64,000 nucleotides of DNA from Emticicia sp037153985 (lineage in GTDB: Bacteria > Bacteroidota > Bacteroidia > Cytophagales > Spirosomataceae). The stretch is from the NCBI RefSeq assembly GCF_037153985.1, contig NZ_JBBAYI010000001.1:248001-312000 (forward strand). Direction: 5' to 3'. Shown here piece by piece: positions 17,291-26,585 of this stretch. The position numbers and the translations under genes are program-made. Position 1 is the first letter of the stretch, and each line of letters opens with the position of its first letter. The notes beneath the pieces are model-generated. The model was given only the letters and a program-made list of their open reading frames with translations, searched no databases and was not told where the DNA came from.

Positions 17291-17617
17291 ATGAAAATCT
17301 ATGTTCCTGCTTTTCTGCACAAGTATCGTTTTTATCTGCTTACAACGCTTGGCTTGCTAGTCTGGATAACTTTTTTTGATGGCAGTAGCCTGATTGCCCA
17401 GTTCAGACTCTGGCAAAAATACAGAGAGCTGGAAGAGCAAAAAGAATATTATGTTGATGCCCTGAAAAAAGTAAAGCAAGAAGAGAAAGAGGTAATGGGA
17501 AATACAGATGCAATGGAGAAATTTGCCCGCGAAAAATACCTCATGAAAAAAACTGGTGAAACAGTTTTTGTAATTGTAGATGAGAACAATAAATCTATCG
17601 AAAAAGAAGAAGAGTAA
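17291..17617 (+). CDS. FtsB/DivIC-family septum formation protein
   Basis: This 108-residue bitopic membrane protein has a short cytoplasmic N-terminus, one transmembrane helix (about 13-32, FYLLTTLGLLVWITFF), then a coiled coil (about 40-75, KYRELEEQKEYYVDALKKVKQEEKEVMG). It ends with the family motif MEKFAREKYLMKKTGETVFVIVDE. FtsB/DivIC proteins link early and late divisome parts. A position just after enolase is conserved in many genomes, including Escherichia coli (eno-ftsB), which supports the call. Confidence 0.88.
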   Translation: MKIYVPAFLHKYRFYLLTTLGLLVWITFFDGSSLIAQFRLWQKYRELEEQKEYYVDALKKVKQEEKEVMGNTDAMEKFAREKYLMKKTGETVFVIVDENNKSIEKEEE

Positions 17618-17619
17618 AA

Positions 17620-17647
17620 AAGGTTTCAGATAAAAACCTGAAACCTT
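17620..17647. terminator. Bidirectional terminator between FtsB-like and mrp genes
   Basis: AAGGTTTCAG and CTGAAACCTT form a 10-bp perfect stem with an 8-base loop. A-rich sequence to the left gives a T-run on the minus strand, so it best serves the minus-strand mrp gene. Confidence 0.75.
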
Positions 17648-17655
17648 CCTGATTA

Positions 17656-18759
17656 TTATCTTACCTCTACCCGCGCTGTGCGTTGGCCCGACGCGTTTCG
17701 GATAGCTACCTGTTGGGCTAGTGCTTCGGCAGTAGCTTTAAATGCCTCGCTCGTAATAGGGTTATCGTCCATCATTACGGGGCGGCCTTCGTCGCCACCT
17801 TCACGGATACTCTGTACAATCGGAATCTGCCCTAGTAGCGGAACATCATATTTTTCTGCCATTTGTTTTCCGCCATCTTTGCCAAACAGAAAGTACTTGT
17901 TATCAGGCAACTCGGCTGGTGTAAAATAGGCCATATTTTCTACAATACCCAGAATCGGGACATTAATTTGTGGTTGACGGAACATCGACAGCCCTTTGCT
18001 GGCATCGGCCATAGCAACTTTCTGAGGTGTAGTTACCACTACTGCGCCTGTTAACGGAACCGTCTGAACCAGCGTTAAATGTATATCACTCGTTCCCGGA
18101 GGTAAATCAATCAGAATATAATCCAGTTCGCCCCAGTCAACATCACCAAAAAACTGGCGTAGAGCCTGACTAGCCATTGGTCCGCGCCAGACAATTGCAT
18201 TGTCGGGTGGTGTCAGGAAACCAATAGAAATCATCTTTATGCCGAATTGCATAATAGGGGCAATCATATTTTTGCCATTTTTCTGCGAAATTAAAGGCTG
18301 CATGTGCTCCGCTCCGAACATTAACGGAATAGATGGCCCCGAAATATCAGCATCAATAATTCCTACTTTGGCCCCTGATTTTTTCAGGGCCATAGCCAGA
18401 TTAACAGTAACTGTTGATTTCCCGACCCCACCTTTACCTGACGAAATAGCAATAATGTTTTTCACGCCATCCAACACCGGAGCATTATTTCTGATAGAGG
18501 TAACGTCGGCTGTCATGTTTACAGTCACTTTTATGTCCTTACTCAGCAGATTATGAATGGCATCTGTACAGTTTTTACGGATAAGCTCCTTTAAAGGACA
18601 AGCAGGCGTAGTTAAAACTACGGTAAATGAAACCTGATTAACCCCAACTTCAATGTCACGAATCATATTAAGCGTAACGAGGTCTTTCTTCAAGTCAGGT
18701 TCTTCAACTGTACTTAAGGCTTGTAATATTTTTTCTTTGGTGATAGTAAATTCTCCCAT
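17656..18759 (-). CDS. mrp: Mrp/ApbC/NBP35-type P-loop ATPase, iron-sulfur carrier family
   Basis: This 367-residue cytoplasmic protein has an N-terminal MIP18/DUF59 domain (about 5-85, VEEPDLKKDLVTLNMI and TTPACPLKE) and a deviant Walker A SSGKGGVGKST at 107-116. Family motifs DADISGPSIP, WRGPMASQALRQFF and LPPGTSDIHLTL follow. Such proteins assemble or carry Fe-S clusters. The CPxC usually found after ENMSYF is absent; here the text is ENMAYFTPAELPDNKYFLFG. To my knowledge this is common in Bacteroidota homologues, so cluster binding may differ from the proteobacterial model. It is a single gene. Confidence 0.92.
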   Translation of the reverse strand: MGEFTITKEKILQALSTVEEPDLKKDLVTLNMIRDIEVGVNQVSFTVVLTTPACPLKELIRKNCTDAIHNLLSKDIKVTVNMTADVTSIRNNAPVLDGVKNIIAISSGKGGVGKSTVTVNLAMALKKSGAKVGIIDADISGPSIPLMFGAEHMQPLISQKNGKNMIAPIMQFGIKMISIGFLTPPDNAIVWRGPMASQALRQFFGDVDWGELDYILIDLPPGTSDIHLTLVQTVPLTGAVVVTTPQKVAMADASKGLSMFRQPQINVPILGIVENMAYFTPAELPDNKYFLFGKDGGKQMAEKYDVPLLGQIPIVQSIREGGDEGRPVMMDDNPITSEAFKATAEALAQQVAIRNASGQRTARVEVR

Positions 18760-18821
18760 GCAATGGTAATGATTTCGTAAATACTTTGTCGTACTTTAAA
18801 AACAACAAGGAATGTATATTT

Positions 18822-19556
18822 TTAGTTTATTGTTTTGCCTCTCAGAACAGATATTTCGGAGCCTTCGGCCAATAGAACAGATGTAGGCGCAGCCTCTTTT
18901 AAAAAAGCGAAATCCTGCCCATAAAGTTCACCAAAATTACACTGTATCTGATAATCTTTAACGGGGTAAACATCCCACCGAGGGTGCTTTACTTCATATT
19001 CGTTTGTTTTTGTGTCAGCATATTTGGCATAACCCCAATAATGTTCAGTAATAAACTCCTCTTCACTACCTGACACCATCGCTTGGCACTGGTTATTGGC
19101 TTTAGCTTGTAAGTAATTCCAGCCACTTCCAGATTTCCAGTAATACTTTACAGCAATTTCTGATTCACTTTCAGAAATTTCATGCTTGCAGGGGTGTGTA
19201 GCATAGTTTTCGTTATAAACAGTGTTGGCTACTAGTGTAATCATATATTTCGGAACAATTTCCTTGATAAATACCACACCTCGCTTCCAGATACCATTAT
19301 CATGATAACGCACATAAAAACGAAGGTTTACTTCTTCAAAATTGGTATGGAATGGAAATTTGATACCCAATACTTTGGTTTCTATAAACAAAAAGCCAAC
19401 CAGACTCACATAGCAGCGATTATTCCAGAAGTCTAATTCTGTTTTGTAAGGCAAATACTTTTTTAAAATTTCGGGTGAAACCTCATAATTAGCCATGAGA
19501 AGTTTACGCCATTGAGCGTCCAAAAAAGTAGATTTTCTGGAAAGATTCTCTTGCAT
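18822..19556 (-). CDS. DUF2071 (YqjF-like) protein
   Basis: This 244-residue protein has the DUF2071 pattern: AQWRKLLMANYEVSPEILKKYLP near the N-terminus, LDFWNNRCYVSLVGFLF, VNLRFYVRYHDNGIWKRGVVFIKEIVP in the middle, and EFITEHYWGYAKY later. It has no signal peptide. The family is related in fold to acetoacetate decarboxylase and its biochemical role is unknown. Its promoter element lies in the loop of a hairpin 30-70 bases upstream. Confidence 0.85.
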   Translation of the reverse strand: MQENLSRKSTFLDAQWRKLLMANYEVSPEILKKYLPYKTELDFWNNRCYVSLVGFLFIETKVLGIKFPFHTNFEEVNLRFYVRYHDNGIWKRGVVFIKEIVPKYMITLVANTVYNENYATHPCKHEISESESEIAVKYYWKSGSGWNYLQAKANNQCQAMVSGSEEEFITEHYWGYAKYADTKTNEYEVKHPRWDVYPVKDYQIQCNFGELYGQDFAFLKEAAPTSVLLAEGSEISVLRGKTIN

Positions 19557-19585
19557 AACCAGTACTTAGAATAGATTAATACCAA

Positions 19586-19629
19586 AACTGACACAACTAT
19601 TTGCAAAGGTAAGCAAGGTTGTGCCAGTT
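19586..19629 (-). promoter_or_regulatory. Hairpin containing a promoter -7 element
   Basis: On the minus strand AACTGGCACAAC and GTTGTGTCAGTT pair over 12 bp with one G-U pair. The hairpin is followed by TTTT, so it could terminate the GSCFA gene. The loop contains TACCTTTG (19604-19611), a consensus -7 element that would start transcription of the DUF2071 gene about 40 bases before its ATG. Confidence 0.5.
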
Positions 19630-19650
19630 CTGATATTTTTTTAGGTAAAA

Positions 19651-20631
19651 TTAAGCAGCCTCTAATTGTGATAGTACTTTTGCTTTTTCGCTCGACACAT
19701 CAATTCTATCGCTAAAGCCATTGAGTTTTTCTAATAAATCTGCCAGAAATTTCTGATGTGACGGCGTGTTTGTTTGTATTGGTTTATGATTTAACGACAT
19801 TTTTACTTTATGCCATTCTCTCAGAAAATTATTCAGGTCGTCGGTAAAATAGGTTTCTGAGAATTTCTCAAAAATATATTTTTCAGCCTGCTCATTCGGA
19901 TGAATCATATCGGACTTATAAAAACGATAATCACGTAAATCATCCATCATGATTTCAAAACTAGGAAAATAATGTACGTCGCTAAAATCCTGCTCAATAT
20001 GATAACAGGCGGTTCGGAGGATACTTTTACTGACTGAGTTAAGTTGTAGGGTTTCACGCGTGTGCCTTACCGGACTTACAGTCAATAAAATCTTTATTTT
20101 GTTATTGTGCATTTTTAGCTGTTCGTACATCGAACGAAAACGCAGAATAATATCTTTTACGCTAAGAATCTCTTTTTTAAAATTAGTCGATGGGGCTTTG
20201 TGGCAGTTGGCAACAATCTGGCTGTTTTCTTTCAGTTGGTGTACAATAGCAGTACCAAAAGTGATAATCAGGAAATTTGCTTTTCGTAGAAATTGCTGTG
20301 CTTTTTTATTAACAGGATTCAACAATGCCTCCAGTTCCTCTCTCGAATCAGCATAGAATTTTGAATGATAATCATAATGTTGCCATATACCTGAGTTTTC
20401 GACCATCAGGTGTTTATAAACCGGTTGGCTTTGCAAACTGTTACTAATCAATTTGAAAATTGAGGAGGGGTTAAACACAGTCCCGTAAGGATTGCATAAG
20501 CATTGTATCTTATTTTCAGCTAACTGACTTCCAATGACTTCGGAAAAACAAGAGCCGACAGTCATTATTCTGGAGTCAGTGCCGATGCGGAAATGAGCAG
20601 GACTCATTTCAATTTCAGTACGGAATTCCAT
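19651..20631 (-). CDS. GSCFA-domain protein
   Basis: This 326-residue protein carries the GSCFA motif as MTVGSCFSEVIGSQLAENKI near residues 24-43. Further GSCFA segments are NPYGTVFNPSSI, FLIITFGTAIVH, ILLTVSPVRHTRE and KSDMIHPNEQAEKYIFEKF. The domain is related to the SGNH/GDSL hydrolase fold: Ser in GSC and the D..H pair in DMIHPN are the likely catalytic residues. The substrate is unknown; the family is frequent in Bacteroidota. It has no signal peptide. Confidence 0.88.
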   Translation of the reverse strand: MEFRTEIEMSPAHFRIGTDSRIMTVGSCFSEVIGSQLAENKIQCLCNPYGTVFNPSSIFKLISNSLQSQPVYKHLMVENSGIWQHYDYHSKFYADSREELEALLNPVNKKAQQFLRKANFLIITFGTAIVHQLKENSQIVANCHKAPSTNFKKEILSVKDIILRFRSMYEQLKMHNNKIKILLTVSPVRHTRETLQLNSVSKSILRTACYHIEQDFSDVHYFPSFEIMMDDLRDYRFYKSDMIHPNEQAEKYIFEKFSETYFTDDLNNFLREWHKVKMSLNHKPIQTNTPSHQKFLADLLEKLNGFSDRIDVSSEKAKVLSQLEAA

Positions 20632-20969
20632 TATTTGTATCTTTTTAGGGGTTAGTTTTAGGGACAGATAAGTTGTTGATAGTCAACTATTTGCGAAAAT
20701 AAATTATACGGCTCAGACTCGCAAACTTTTTTGAAAAAAAACATTAAAATTAATATTCAGGAGACAATTACTTAATTTTATAGGTAAATACCCAGATTTT
20801 TTTGGATAATATAACTATAAATGTTGCAAGAAAGCAGTATAAAATATTTGCTTCAATCCCTAAGCTATTTCGATAAACACTATTCTATAATAGCGAATTT
20901 TCTCTAACTTTTATTGTGTAAACTCCTTACTTTGTTTGCAATTATAAAAGCTATTGTTTGTAGATAACT
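20632..20969. other. 338-base intergenic region, nothing coding seen
   Basis: This AT-rich spacer lies between the GSCFA gene (start side) and the DUF2490 gene (stop side), both on the minus strand. Near 20690-20702 the minus strand reads TATTTTCG then CAAATAG, one base from the -7 consensus, which could serve GSCFA. I see no open frame, RNA gene or clear terminator. Confidence 0.5.
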
Positions 20970-21626
20970 TTATAATTTCAATTTATAAGAAACCAGCAAT
21001 GTGAAATCGTCAAGCTTGGTATTGTTAAACTCATGAGAAACGAACCCCCCAATGGTAATAATATTTCGTTTATTAATTTTGTAGTCAACTTCTGCTCTGT
21101 ATCTCAGTTCATCAAAGGCTTCACCAATTCTGTAAAAAAGGTCGGCCGATACCGCAGGTGTAAAGCGGCTTTTATTTGGGTAGGCTATTTCCAGTTTGTT
21201 TCTCAAATAGCTCTTATCATTTTCAAGTAAGCCGTTATCGTCCTTAAACTGATTCTGATAACGTAAACGATAATCAAATTTCAGAAAACCTATTTTGCGG
21301 TTATAAGAAACATTGGCATAAAAACGGTGATAAGGTTTGTATACATACTCACCTTCGCTTTTATCATATTTTCGGCGGCTAATGAAACGATAGAAAGCAC
21401 TTACTTCCCAATGCTTATTTAATTTGTAGCCAGCTCCTAGTTCGGCAACATAAGCACCTGTTGTAGTGAGGTTATTATTGAGCCTCCATTGGCCGTCCAA
21501 TTCTAAGGAAATCTTTTTGGTGATTTTTTTAGTTACATTCACTCTGGTCCAGAGATTAATGTTTTGCTCTTGCGAAAACACTGTAACAGGTATAAAAATG
21601 AGCAGAATTAAAAGGTGTTTTTTCAT
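20970..21626 (-). CDS. DUF2490 family outer-membrane protein
   Basis: This 218-residue protein has a signal peptide (MKKHLLILLIFIPVTVFSQ). The mature part is a run of amphipathic beta strands with alternating aromatic residues (NLWTRVNVTKKITKKISLELDGQWRLN, then WEVSAFYRFISRRKY, KPYHRFYANVSYNRKI) and a C-terminal strand ending VSYKLKL. This pattern fits DUF2490, a small outer-membrane beta-barrel family of unknown role that is common in Bacteroidota. It is a single gene, divergent from the LytS-type kinase gene. Confidence 0.85.
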   Translation of the reverse strand: MKKHLLILLIFIPVTVFSQEQNINLWTRVNVTKKITKKISLELDGQWRLNNNLTTTGAYVAELGAGYKLNKHWEVSAFYRFISRRKYDKSEGEYVYKPYHRFYANVSYNRKIGFLKFDYRLRYQNQFKDDNGLLENDKSYLRNKLEIAYPNKSRFTPAVSADLFYRIGEAFDELRYRAEVDYKINKRNIITIGGFVSHEFNNTKLDDFTLLVSYKLKL

Positions 21627-21893
21627 GTTTTAATGTTTGTGTAATTCAATCAGCAATCCGTATTTGTAAAAATATAGCAGGGCTAAACCATTACAGAATT
21701 GTTTTATAACAGCAAAGACGCAAAACTTGCCGAAAGGGTAACATAACCGAAAAGAAAAATTAATATAACACACTTCTGTTCTTTATCTACACAAATAGCA
21801 AAATTATATACAGACATTAACTTTTATGCTTTAATAAGTGCCAAACTATGTGGGTTTGTAGTTTCTTTACAACATAACTATGGATATTAATCA

Positions 21894-22985
21894 ATGAATT
21901 TTCTAAAACGTTATTCTGTTTGGTTACATATTATTGGCTGGATAATTTTCATTATCATGCCTTTTCTAACATCTCCGAATGGGCATCTGAACTTTTTCCG
22001 TCAACCCAATTTCCCATCATTTCTGTTGTCTCAGCTTATCAACGACATCATGTTGATTGCCGTTTTTTATTTTAATCTGGCATTTCTGACTCCCAACCTC
22101 TTTATAAAGAAAAATACTGCGGCGTTTGTGTTATACCTGCTGGCGATATTTCTGGTTATGCTATTTCTAAACAAGTTTACTTTTGAAACTTTCAGGAAAC
22201 CGATTTTGCAGCGGTTCCCGCCCCCTGATTTATCAAACTTCAGGAATAGGCCCACGTTCATGCCATTTCCTTTCTTTTTCCGAACTATCATTTCTTTTTC
22301 ATTAGTGATACTTGCTAGCTCGCTACTGGCACTTATCAAAGAACGAAGCGTGCATAAAGAAGAAAGACAACAAATAGCATTAGAAAAAACTGCCGCCGAG
22401 CTTGCCGTGCTGAAATTACAGATTAGCCCCCATTTTTTATTTAATACGCTCAATAACATAAGATGGTTAGCCCGACAAAAGTCCGATATGACCGAAGATT
22501 CGGTCGTTAAACTTTCGCAACTGCTTCGATATATGATTTATCAGGCCAAACACGATAAAGTACTGCTTGAGCAGGAAATTAATTATTTGCAGAATTATAT
22601 CGAATTGCAAAAAATGCGACTGACCGAAAAAAATACTGTTAACTTTACTTATACCGGAGCCATAGAGCAGTTAAGTATAGAGCCGTTGTTGTTTATTCCG
22701 TTTGTTGAGAATGCCTTTAAATATGGTTTGCATAGCCAGCAAGAAAGCAAGATTGAAATCAGCTTGAAGGTAGAAGGTAAAAAACTGAATTTCTTTGTGA
22801 AGAATCCTGTTTTTGACAATAATTTTCCTGACCAGTCCGAAAACTCAGGTATCGGTATTCAGAATGTTGAAAAACGTTTGTTATTACATTACCCTGATAC
22901 ACATGAGTTAAATATTTCTAATATAGGCGGATATTTTAGTATCGATTTAACTATTATTCTGAATGATGCAGAGACCAAAAAATAG
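21894..22985 (+). CDS. LytS/YehU-type sensor histidine kinase
   Basis: This 363-residue inner-membrane kinase has four transmembrane helices (about 10-28, 45-65, 76-95 and 128-148). A short linker and the His_kinase domain follow, with phosphoacceptor His180 in LKLQISPHFLFNTLNNIRW. The ATPase domain has PFVENAFKYGL and a compact G-box SGIGIQNVEKRL. There is no dedicated extracellular sensor domain. Its last 23 bases overlap the LytTR response regulator gene, its cognate partner. Confidence 0.92.
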   Translation: MNFLKRYSVWLHIIGWIIFIIMPFLTSPNGHLNFFRQPNFPSFLLSQLINDIMLIAVFYFNLAFLTPNLFIKKNTAAFVLYLLAIFLVMLFLNKFTFETFRKPILQRFPPPDLSNFRNRPTFMPFPFFFRTIISFSLVILASSLLALIKERSVHKEERQQIALEKTAAELAVLKLQISPHFLFNTLNNIRWLARQKSDMTEDSVVKLSQLLRYMIYQAKHDKVLLEQEINYLQNYIELQKMRLTEKNTVNFTYTGAIEQLSIEPLLFIPFVENAFKYGLHSQQESKIEISLKVEGKKLNFFVKNPVFDNNFPDQSENSGIGIQNVEKRLLLHYPDTHELNISNIGGYFSIDLTIILNDAETKK

Positions 22986-23700
22986 AGCAAAAATAAGTTG
23001 TATTGCTATTGATGACGAGCCTTTTGCACTGGAAATTATTGCCGACGACATTCGGAAAATTCCTTTTTTAGAACTGATTGGTGTTTTTTCAAATGCACTG
23101 GATGCCACAATATTTTTGAATGAAACGGAGGTTGATTTAATTTTTCTGGATATTCAGATGCCTACACTTACGGGTATACAGTTTCTGCGGAATCTGGCTG
23201 TACCACCAATGGTTATTTTTACAACAGCTTATGAGCAATACGCCCTTGAAGGCTACGATTTAAGCGTGATTGATTATCTGTTAAAACCTGTACCCTTTGA
23301 ACGATTTTTAAGAGCAGCCAATAAAGCCTTTGAGTTACATTTGCTCAAAATGAAAGATGCACTTAAAGAATTGCCGAAAGAACGGCCCTTCTTTTTTGTT
23401 CATGCAGAATACAAGCAGATAAAAATATTTTTTGATGAAGTTATTTATATAGAAGGGCTAAAAGATTACGTGAAAATATTTGTAACGGGTAGCCATAAGC
23501 CAATTCTGACACGCTTAAATCTTAAAACGATTGAAAGCAAACTGCCTGCACAGCAATTTTGTCGGGTGCATCAGTCATATATAGTGGCATTAGATAAAAT
23601 CAGTGCTTTTCAGAAAACCAAACTTCTGGTCGATAAACTCGAAATTCCGATAGGAAAGCGTTTCCTTGAGGTTTTTCAAGAGAAATATCAGCAAAAATAA
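22963..23700 (+). CDS. LytTR-family response regulator
   Basis: This 245-residue protein has a receiver domain (about 10-130) with the acidic pair DDE at 17-19, phosphoacceptor Asp63 in LIFLDIQMP, Thr in FTTAYE and Lys in YLLKPVPF. A LytTR DNA-binding domain follows (about 145-242, VIYIEGLKDYVKIF, FCRVHQSYIVAL and ISAFQKTKLLV). It overlaps the kinase gene by 23 bases, so the pair is co-translated. Targets may include the downstream TonB receptor operon 118 bases away, but no binding site is evident. Two adjacent ATG codons are possible starts. Confidence 0.92.
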   Translation: MMQRPKNRAKISCIAIDDEPFALEIIADDIRKIPFLELIGVFSNALDATIFLNETEVDLIFLDIQMPTLTGIQFLRNLAVPPMVIFTTAYEQYALEGYDLSVIDYLLKPVPFERFLRAANKAFELHLLKMKDALKELPKERPFFFVHAEYKQIKIFFDEVIYIEGLKDYVKIFVTGSHKPILTRLNLKTIESKLPAQQFCRVHQSYIVALDKISAFQKTKLLVDKLEIPIGKRFLEVFQEKYQQK

Positions 23701-23817
23701 ACCAGCATTCATAATACATATCTACACAAAACAATCTATCTTCTACACTCTCAGATAGGCAGACATCTCAAAACTGAGCCGATGCGTCATTGACGGTAAA
23801 CTAATCATGATGCTCGT

Positions 23818-26571
23818 ATGAGAAAAAAAATCCTTTACTTTTCATTTATTCTCTCCTGGATTACACTCATGGGAGAAACCTATGCCCAGACTTCTAAAAA
23901 ATCTACGGTTAACAATCCACTCATTAAAGATGAATTCTTTAATAATATTCCGCTTGTTAATGTATTGGCAGAAATCGAAAAAAAATATCCTGTCAAATTA
24001 ATTTATGACAAAGACGAGCTAAAGCCCTACAACATTACCTACTGGTTTACAAATGAAACTTTTCAGGACGGGTTAAAGGCTATTTTCAAGAAAATACCTC
24101 TGAAATTTTATTTAGATGAAAATGATATTATTCATATCATTGGCAAGAATAAGAAAATTGAAACCCTAGCCGATGTGAAATTTCAGGGGCAGCCTACAAA
24201 AACTGATTTTACACTAACCGGAAAAGTGGTTGATGCAACCAGTGGCGAAAACCTGCCTTTTGCTACGGTTATGATTAAAAATACTAAACAAGGTAGCCAA
24301 ACTAACGTTGACGGATACTTTACTTTATTAAAGGTGCCATCTGATACCACAACACTCGAAGTGAGCTATGTTGGTTTCGTCACCCGCACGTTTCATTTGA
24401 ATCCAAAGCTAAATCTGGATGACCTTAAAATTGAGATAGACCCCGCCACAGGCGTTTTAGAAGAAGTAAGCGTTACTGAGAAAAAAACAGAGGTGTTGAA
24501 AGCAAACGAAGTAGTTGGTATGATTAAAATGACCCCTCGTAACATAGCCAGACTACCCAATGTAGGAGAGAGAGACCCTTTCAGGGCTTTTCAGCTAATG
24601 CCCGGTGTAAGTGCCTCAAACGAGTCGTCGTCAGGTTTATATGTACGAGGCGGTACTCCAGACCAGACATTGGTTTTGTATGATGGCTTTACGGTTTATC
24701 ATGTCGACCATCTTTTTGGGTTCTTTTCGGCCTTCAATTATAATGCTATTAAAGATATTCAGCTTTATAAAGGCGGTTTTGATGCCAAGTTTGGAGGGCG
24801 AATTTCGGCCGTTGCCGAAATAACTGGTAAAGAAGGTAATAAAAAAGAATTTAATGCAGGAGCCGATGTAAGTCTGTTAAGTACAAATGCGTATATAGAA
24901 ACCCCAATTGGCGAAAAATTCACTTTTCTGGCGGCAGCGCGCCGTTCATGGAAAGGCCCCCTTTACAAAAAATTATTTGAGCGTTTTACGACCGAAAACA
25001 CCAGTCAGAACCAACAGGCAAGTGCTTTACCCGGTGGTAATGGCCGTAATCCGTTCGGCTCGTTCGGGCAGGCGCAGGTGGCTAGTTCTTATTTTTATGA
25101 TTTAAACTCGAAACTCACTTACCGACCTACTAAAACAGATATTTTGTCGCTGAGCCTTTACAATGGTACTGATAACATGGATAACTCGAGTAGCTCCAGC
25201 CTGAGCGGCTTTGGCCCTCCGGGCGGCGGTTTCGGAGGGGGCAGGGGCTTTAATACATCAAACAATGATGTTTCTGTTTGGGGAAATCTGGGCGGAAGTC
25301 TGAAATGGTCAAGGCAATGGAGTGAAAAATTTTATAGTAATGCGCTCATAAGTTATTCAAATTATTATAGCAATAGAGATAACAGCCGTCTAATGACAAT
25401 CACGCGTGACAGCGTAGGAAGAGATGTAAAAGTAGGGCAACTGGAAGACAATAACCTGTCAGATATTACAGCAAAAGTAGACTTTGAATGGAAACCCGTT
25501 ACCAATAATCAGGTAGATTTTGGTTTGCAGGCAACACGTAATAATATTAAATATACTTACAGCCAGAACGACACCATTACTGTATTGGATAGAAACGATA
25601 CCGGAAGCACTTATACTGCGTATGTTCAGGACCAGATAAAGCTATTCGATACCAGACTGCATATTAATCCGGGTATTCGGATGACCTATTTTGATGTTAC
25701 CCACAAGACCTATTTTGAACCAAGATTTTCAGCTAATTTCAATCTTACTCCGCGCCTGAAACTCAAAGGAGCTGCTGGTGTTTATTATCAGTTTGTAAAA
25801 CAAATTAACCGCGAAGATATAACGCAAGGAAACAGGAACTTCTGGGTATTGTCAAACTCTTCGTCATTGCCTGTAACAAGGTCAAACCACTTGATTCTGG
25901 GTGGAAGCTACGAAACGCCTGATTATTTGTTTGATGTAGAGTTTTATCAGAAAAAAAGCACCGATATTACTGAATATACGCTCCGTTTTGTGCCGCAATT
26001 AGGCCGTATGCTGGCGGCTAGTGAAACTTTCTTTAATGGAGATGAAACTATCAGGGGAGTAGATATTCTTGTGCAACGTAAATTCGGAGACTTTAACGGT
26101 TGGATTGGCTATACATTGGCAGAAGCTAAACGTTACATTGCCGCATTTTCTGATAAACCTTATTATTCAGACCAAGACGTGAGGCATCAGTTCAAACTTG
26201 TTGCTTCTTACAAATATAAAAGATGGGATTTTGCCGCCACTTGGATTTATTCCAGCGGCCGCCCTTATACTTCTATTCTGGGAGCTTATCAGGTTACTTT
26301 GCTCGATGGAACTGTAAGAAACTTCACCAATCCTTCTGATAAAAATGCTAATCGTTTCCCTGCTTATCATCGGATGGATGTTTCAGCTACTTATAATTTC
26401 AGTACGCACTTTAACGTAGGTTTTTCGGTGTTTAATCTCTACAACCGTACCAACACATGGTATAAGAGATTTCAGGTAATTACAGACGACGATTTAACTA
26501 TTCTTCAAACAACCAACGTCAATTATCTAGGTTTTACGCCTAATGTTACAATGAGCTGGAAACTTAAATAA
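23818..26571 (+). CDS. TonB-dependent receptor with STN and carboxypeptidase-like domains
   Basis: This 917-residue outer-membrane protein has a signal peptide to about residue 23 and an STN-like secretin/TonB short N-terminal domain (about 40-110, FNNIPLVNVLAEIEKKYPVK). A carboxypeptidase-regulatory-like domain spans about 132-215 (GKVVDATSGENLPFATVMIKN), followed by a plug (about 225-345, LYVRGGTPDQTLVLYDGF) and a barrel. The STN domain is typical of receptors signalling to FecR-type anti-sigma factors, but no FecI/FecR pair is adjacent. A Gly-rich loop lies at 464-477. The DUF4249 lipoprotein gene follows after 14 bases as the likely surface partner. The substrate is unknown. Confidence 0.9.
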   Translation: MRKKILYFSFILSWITLMGETYAQTSKKSTVNNPLIKDEFFNNIPLVNVLAEIEKKYPVKLIYDKDELKPYNITYWFTNETFQDGLKAIFKKIPLKFYLDENDIIHIIGKNKKIETLADVKFQGQPTKTDFTLTGKVVDATSGENLPFATVMIKNTKQGSQTNVDGYFTLLKVPSDTTTLEVSYVGFVTRTFHLNPKLNLDDLKIEIDPATGVLEEVSVTEKKTEVLKANEVVGMIKMTPRNIARLPNVGERDPFRAFQLMPGVSASNESSSGLYVRGGTPDQTLVLYDGFTVYHVDHLFGFFSAFNYNAIKDIQLYKGGFDAKFGGRISAVAEITGKEGNKKEFNAGADVSLLSTNAYIETPIGEKFTFLAAARRSWKGPLYKKLFERFTTENTSQNQQASALPGGNGRNPFGSFGQAQVASSYFYDLNSKLTYRPTKTDILSLSLYNGTDNMDNSSSSSLSGFGPPGGGFGGGRGFNTSNNDVSVWGNLGGSLKWSRQWSEKFYSNALISYSNYYSNRDNSRLMTITRDSVGRDVKVGQLEDNNLSDITAKVDFEWKPVTNNQVDFGLQATRNNIKYTYSQNDTITVLDRNDTGSTYTAYVQDQIKLFDTRLHINPGIRMTYFDVTHKTYFEPRFSANFNLTPRLKLKGAAGVYYQFVKQINREDITQGNRNFWVLSNSSSLPVTRSNHLILGGSYETPDYLFDVEFYQKKSTDITEYTLRFVPQLGRMLAASETFFNGDETIRGVDILVQRKFGDFNGWIGYTLAEAKRYIAAFSDKPYYSDQDVRHQFKLVASYKYKRWDFAATWIYSSGRPYTSILGAYQVTLLDGTVRNFTNPSDKNANRFPAYHRMDVSATYNFSTHFNVGFSVFNLYNRTNTWYKRFQVITDDDLTILQTTNVNYLGFTPNVTMSWKLK

Positions 26572-26585
26572 AACAGACACAAACA

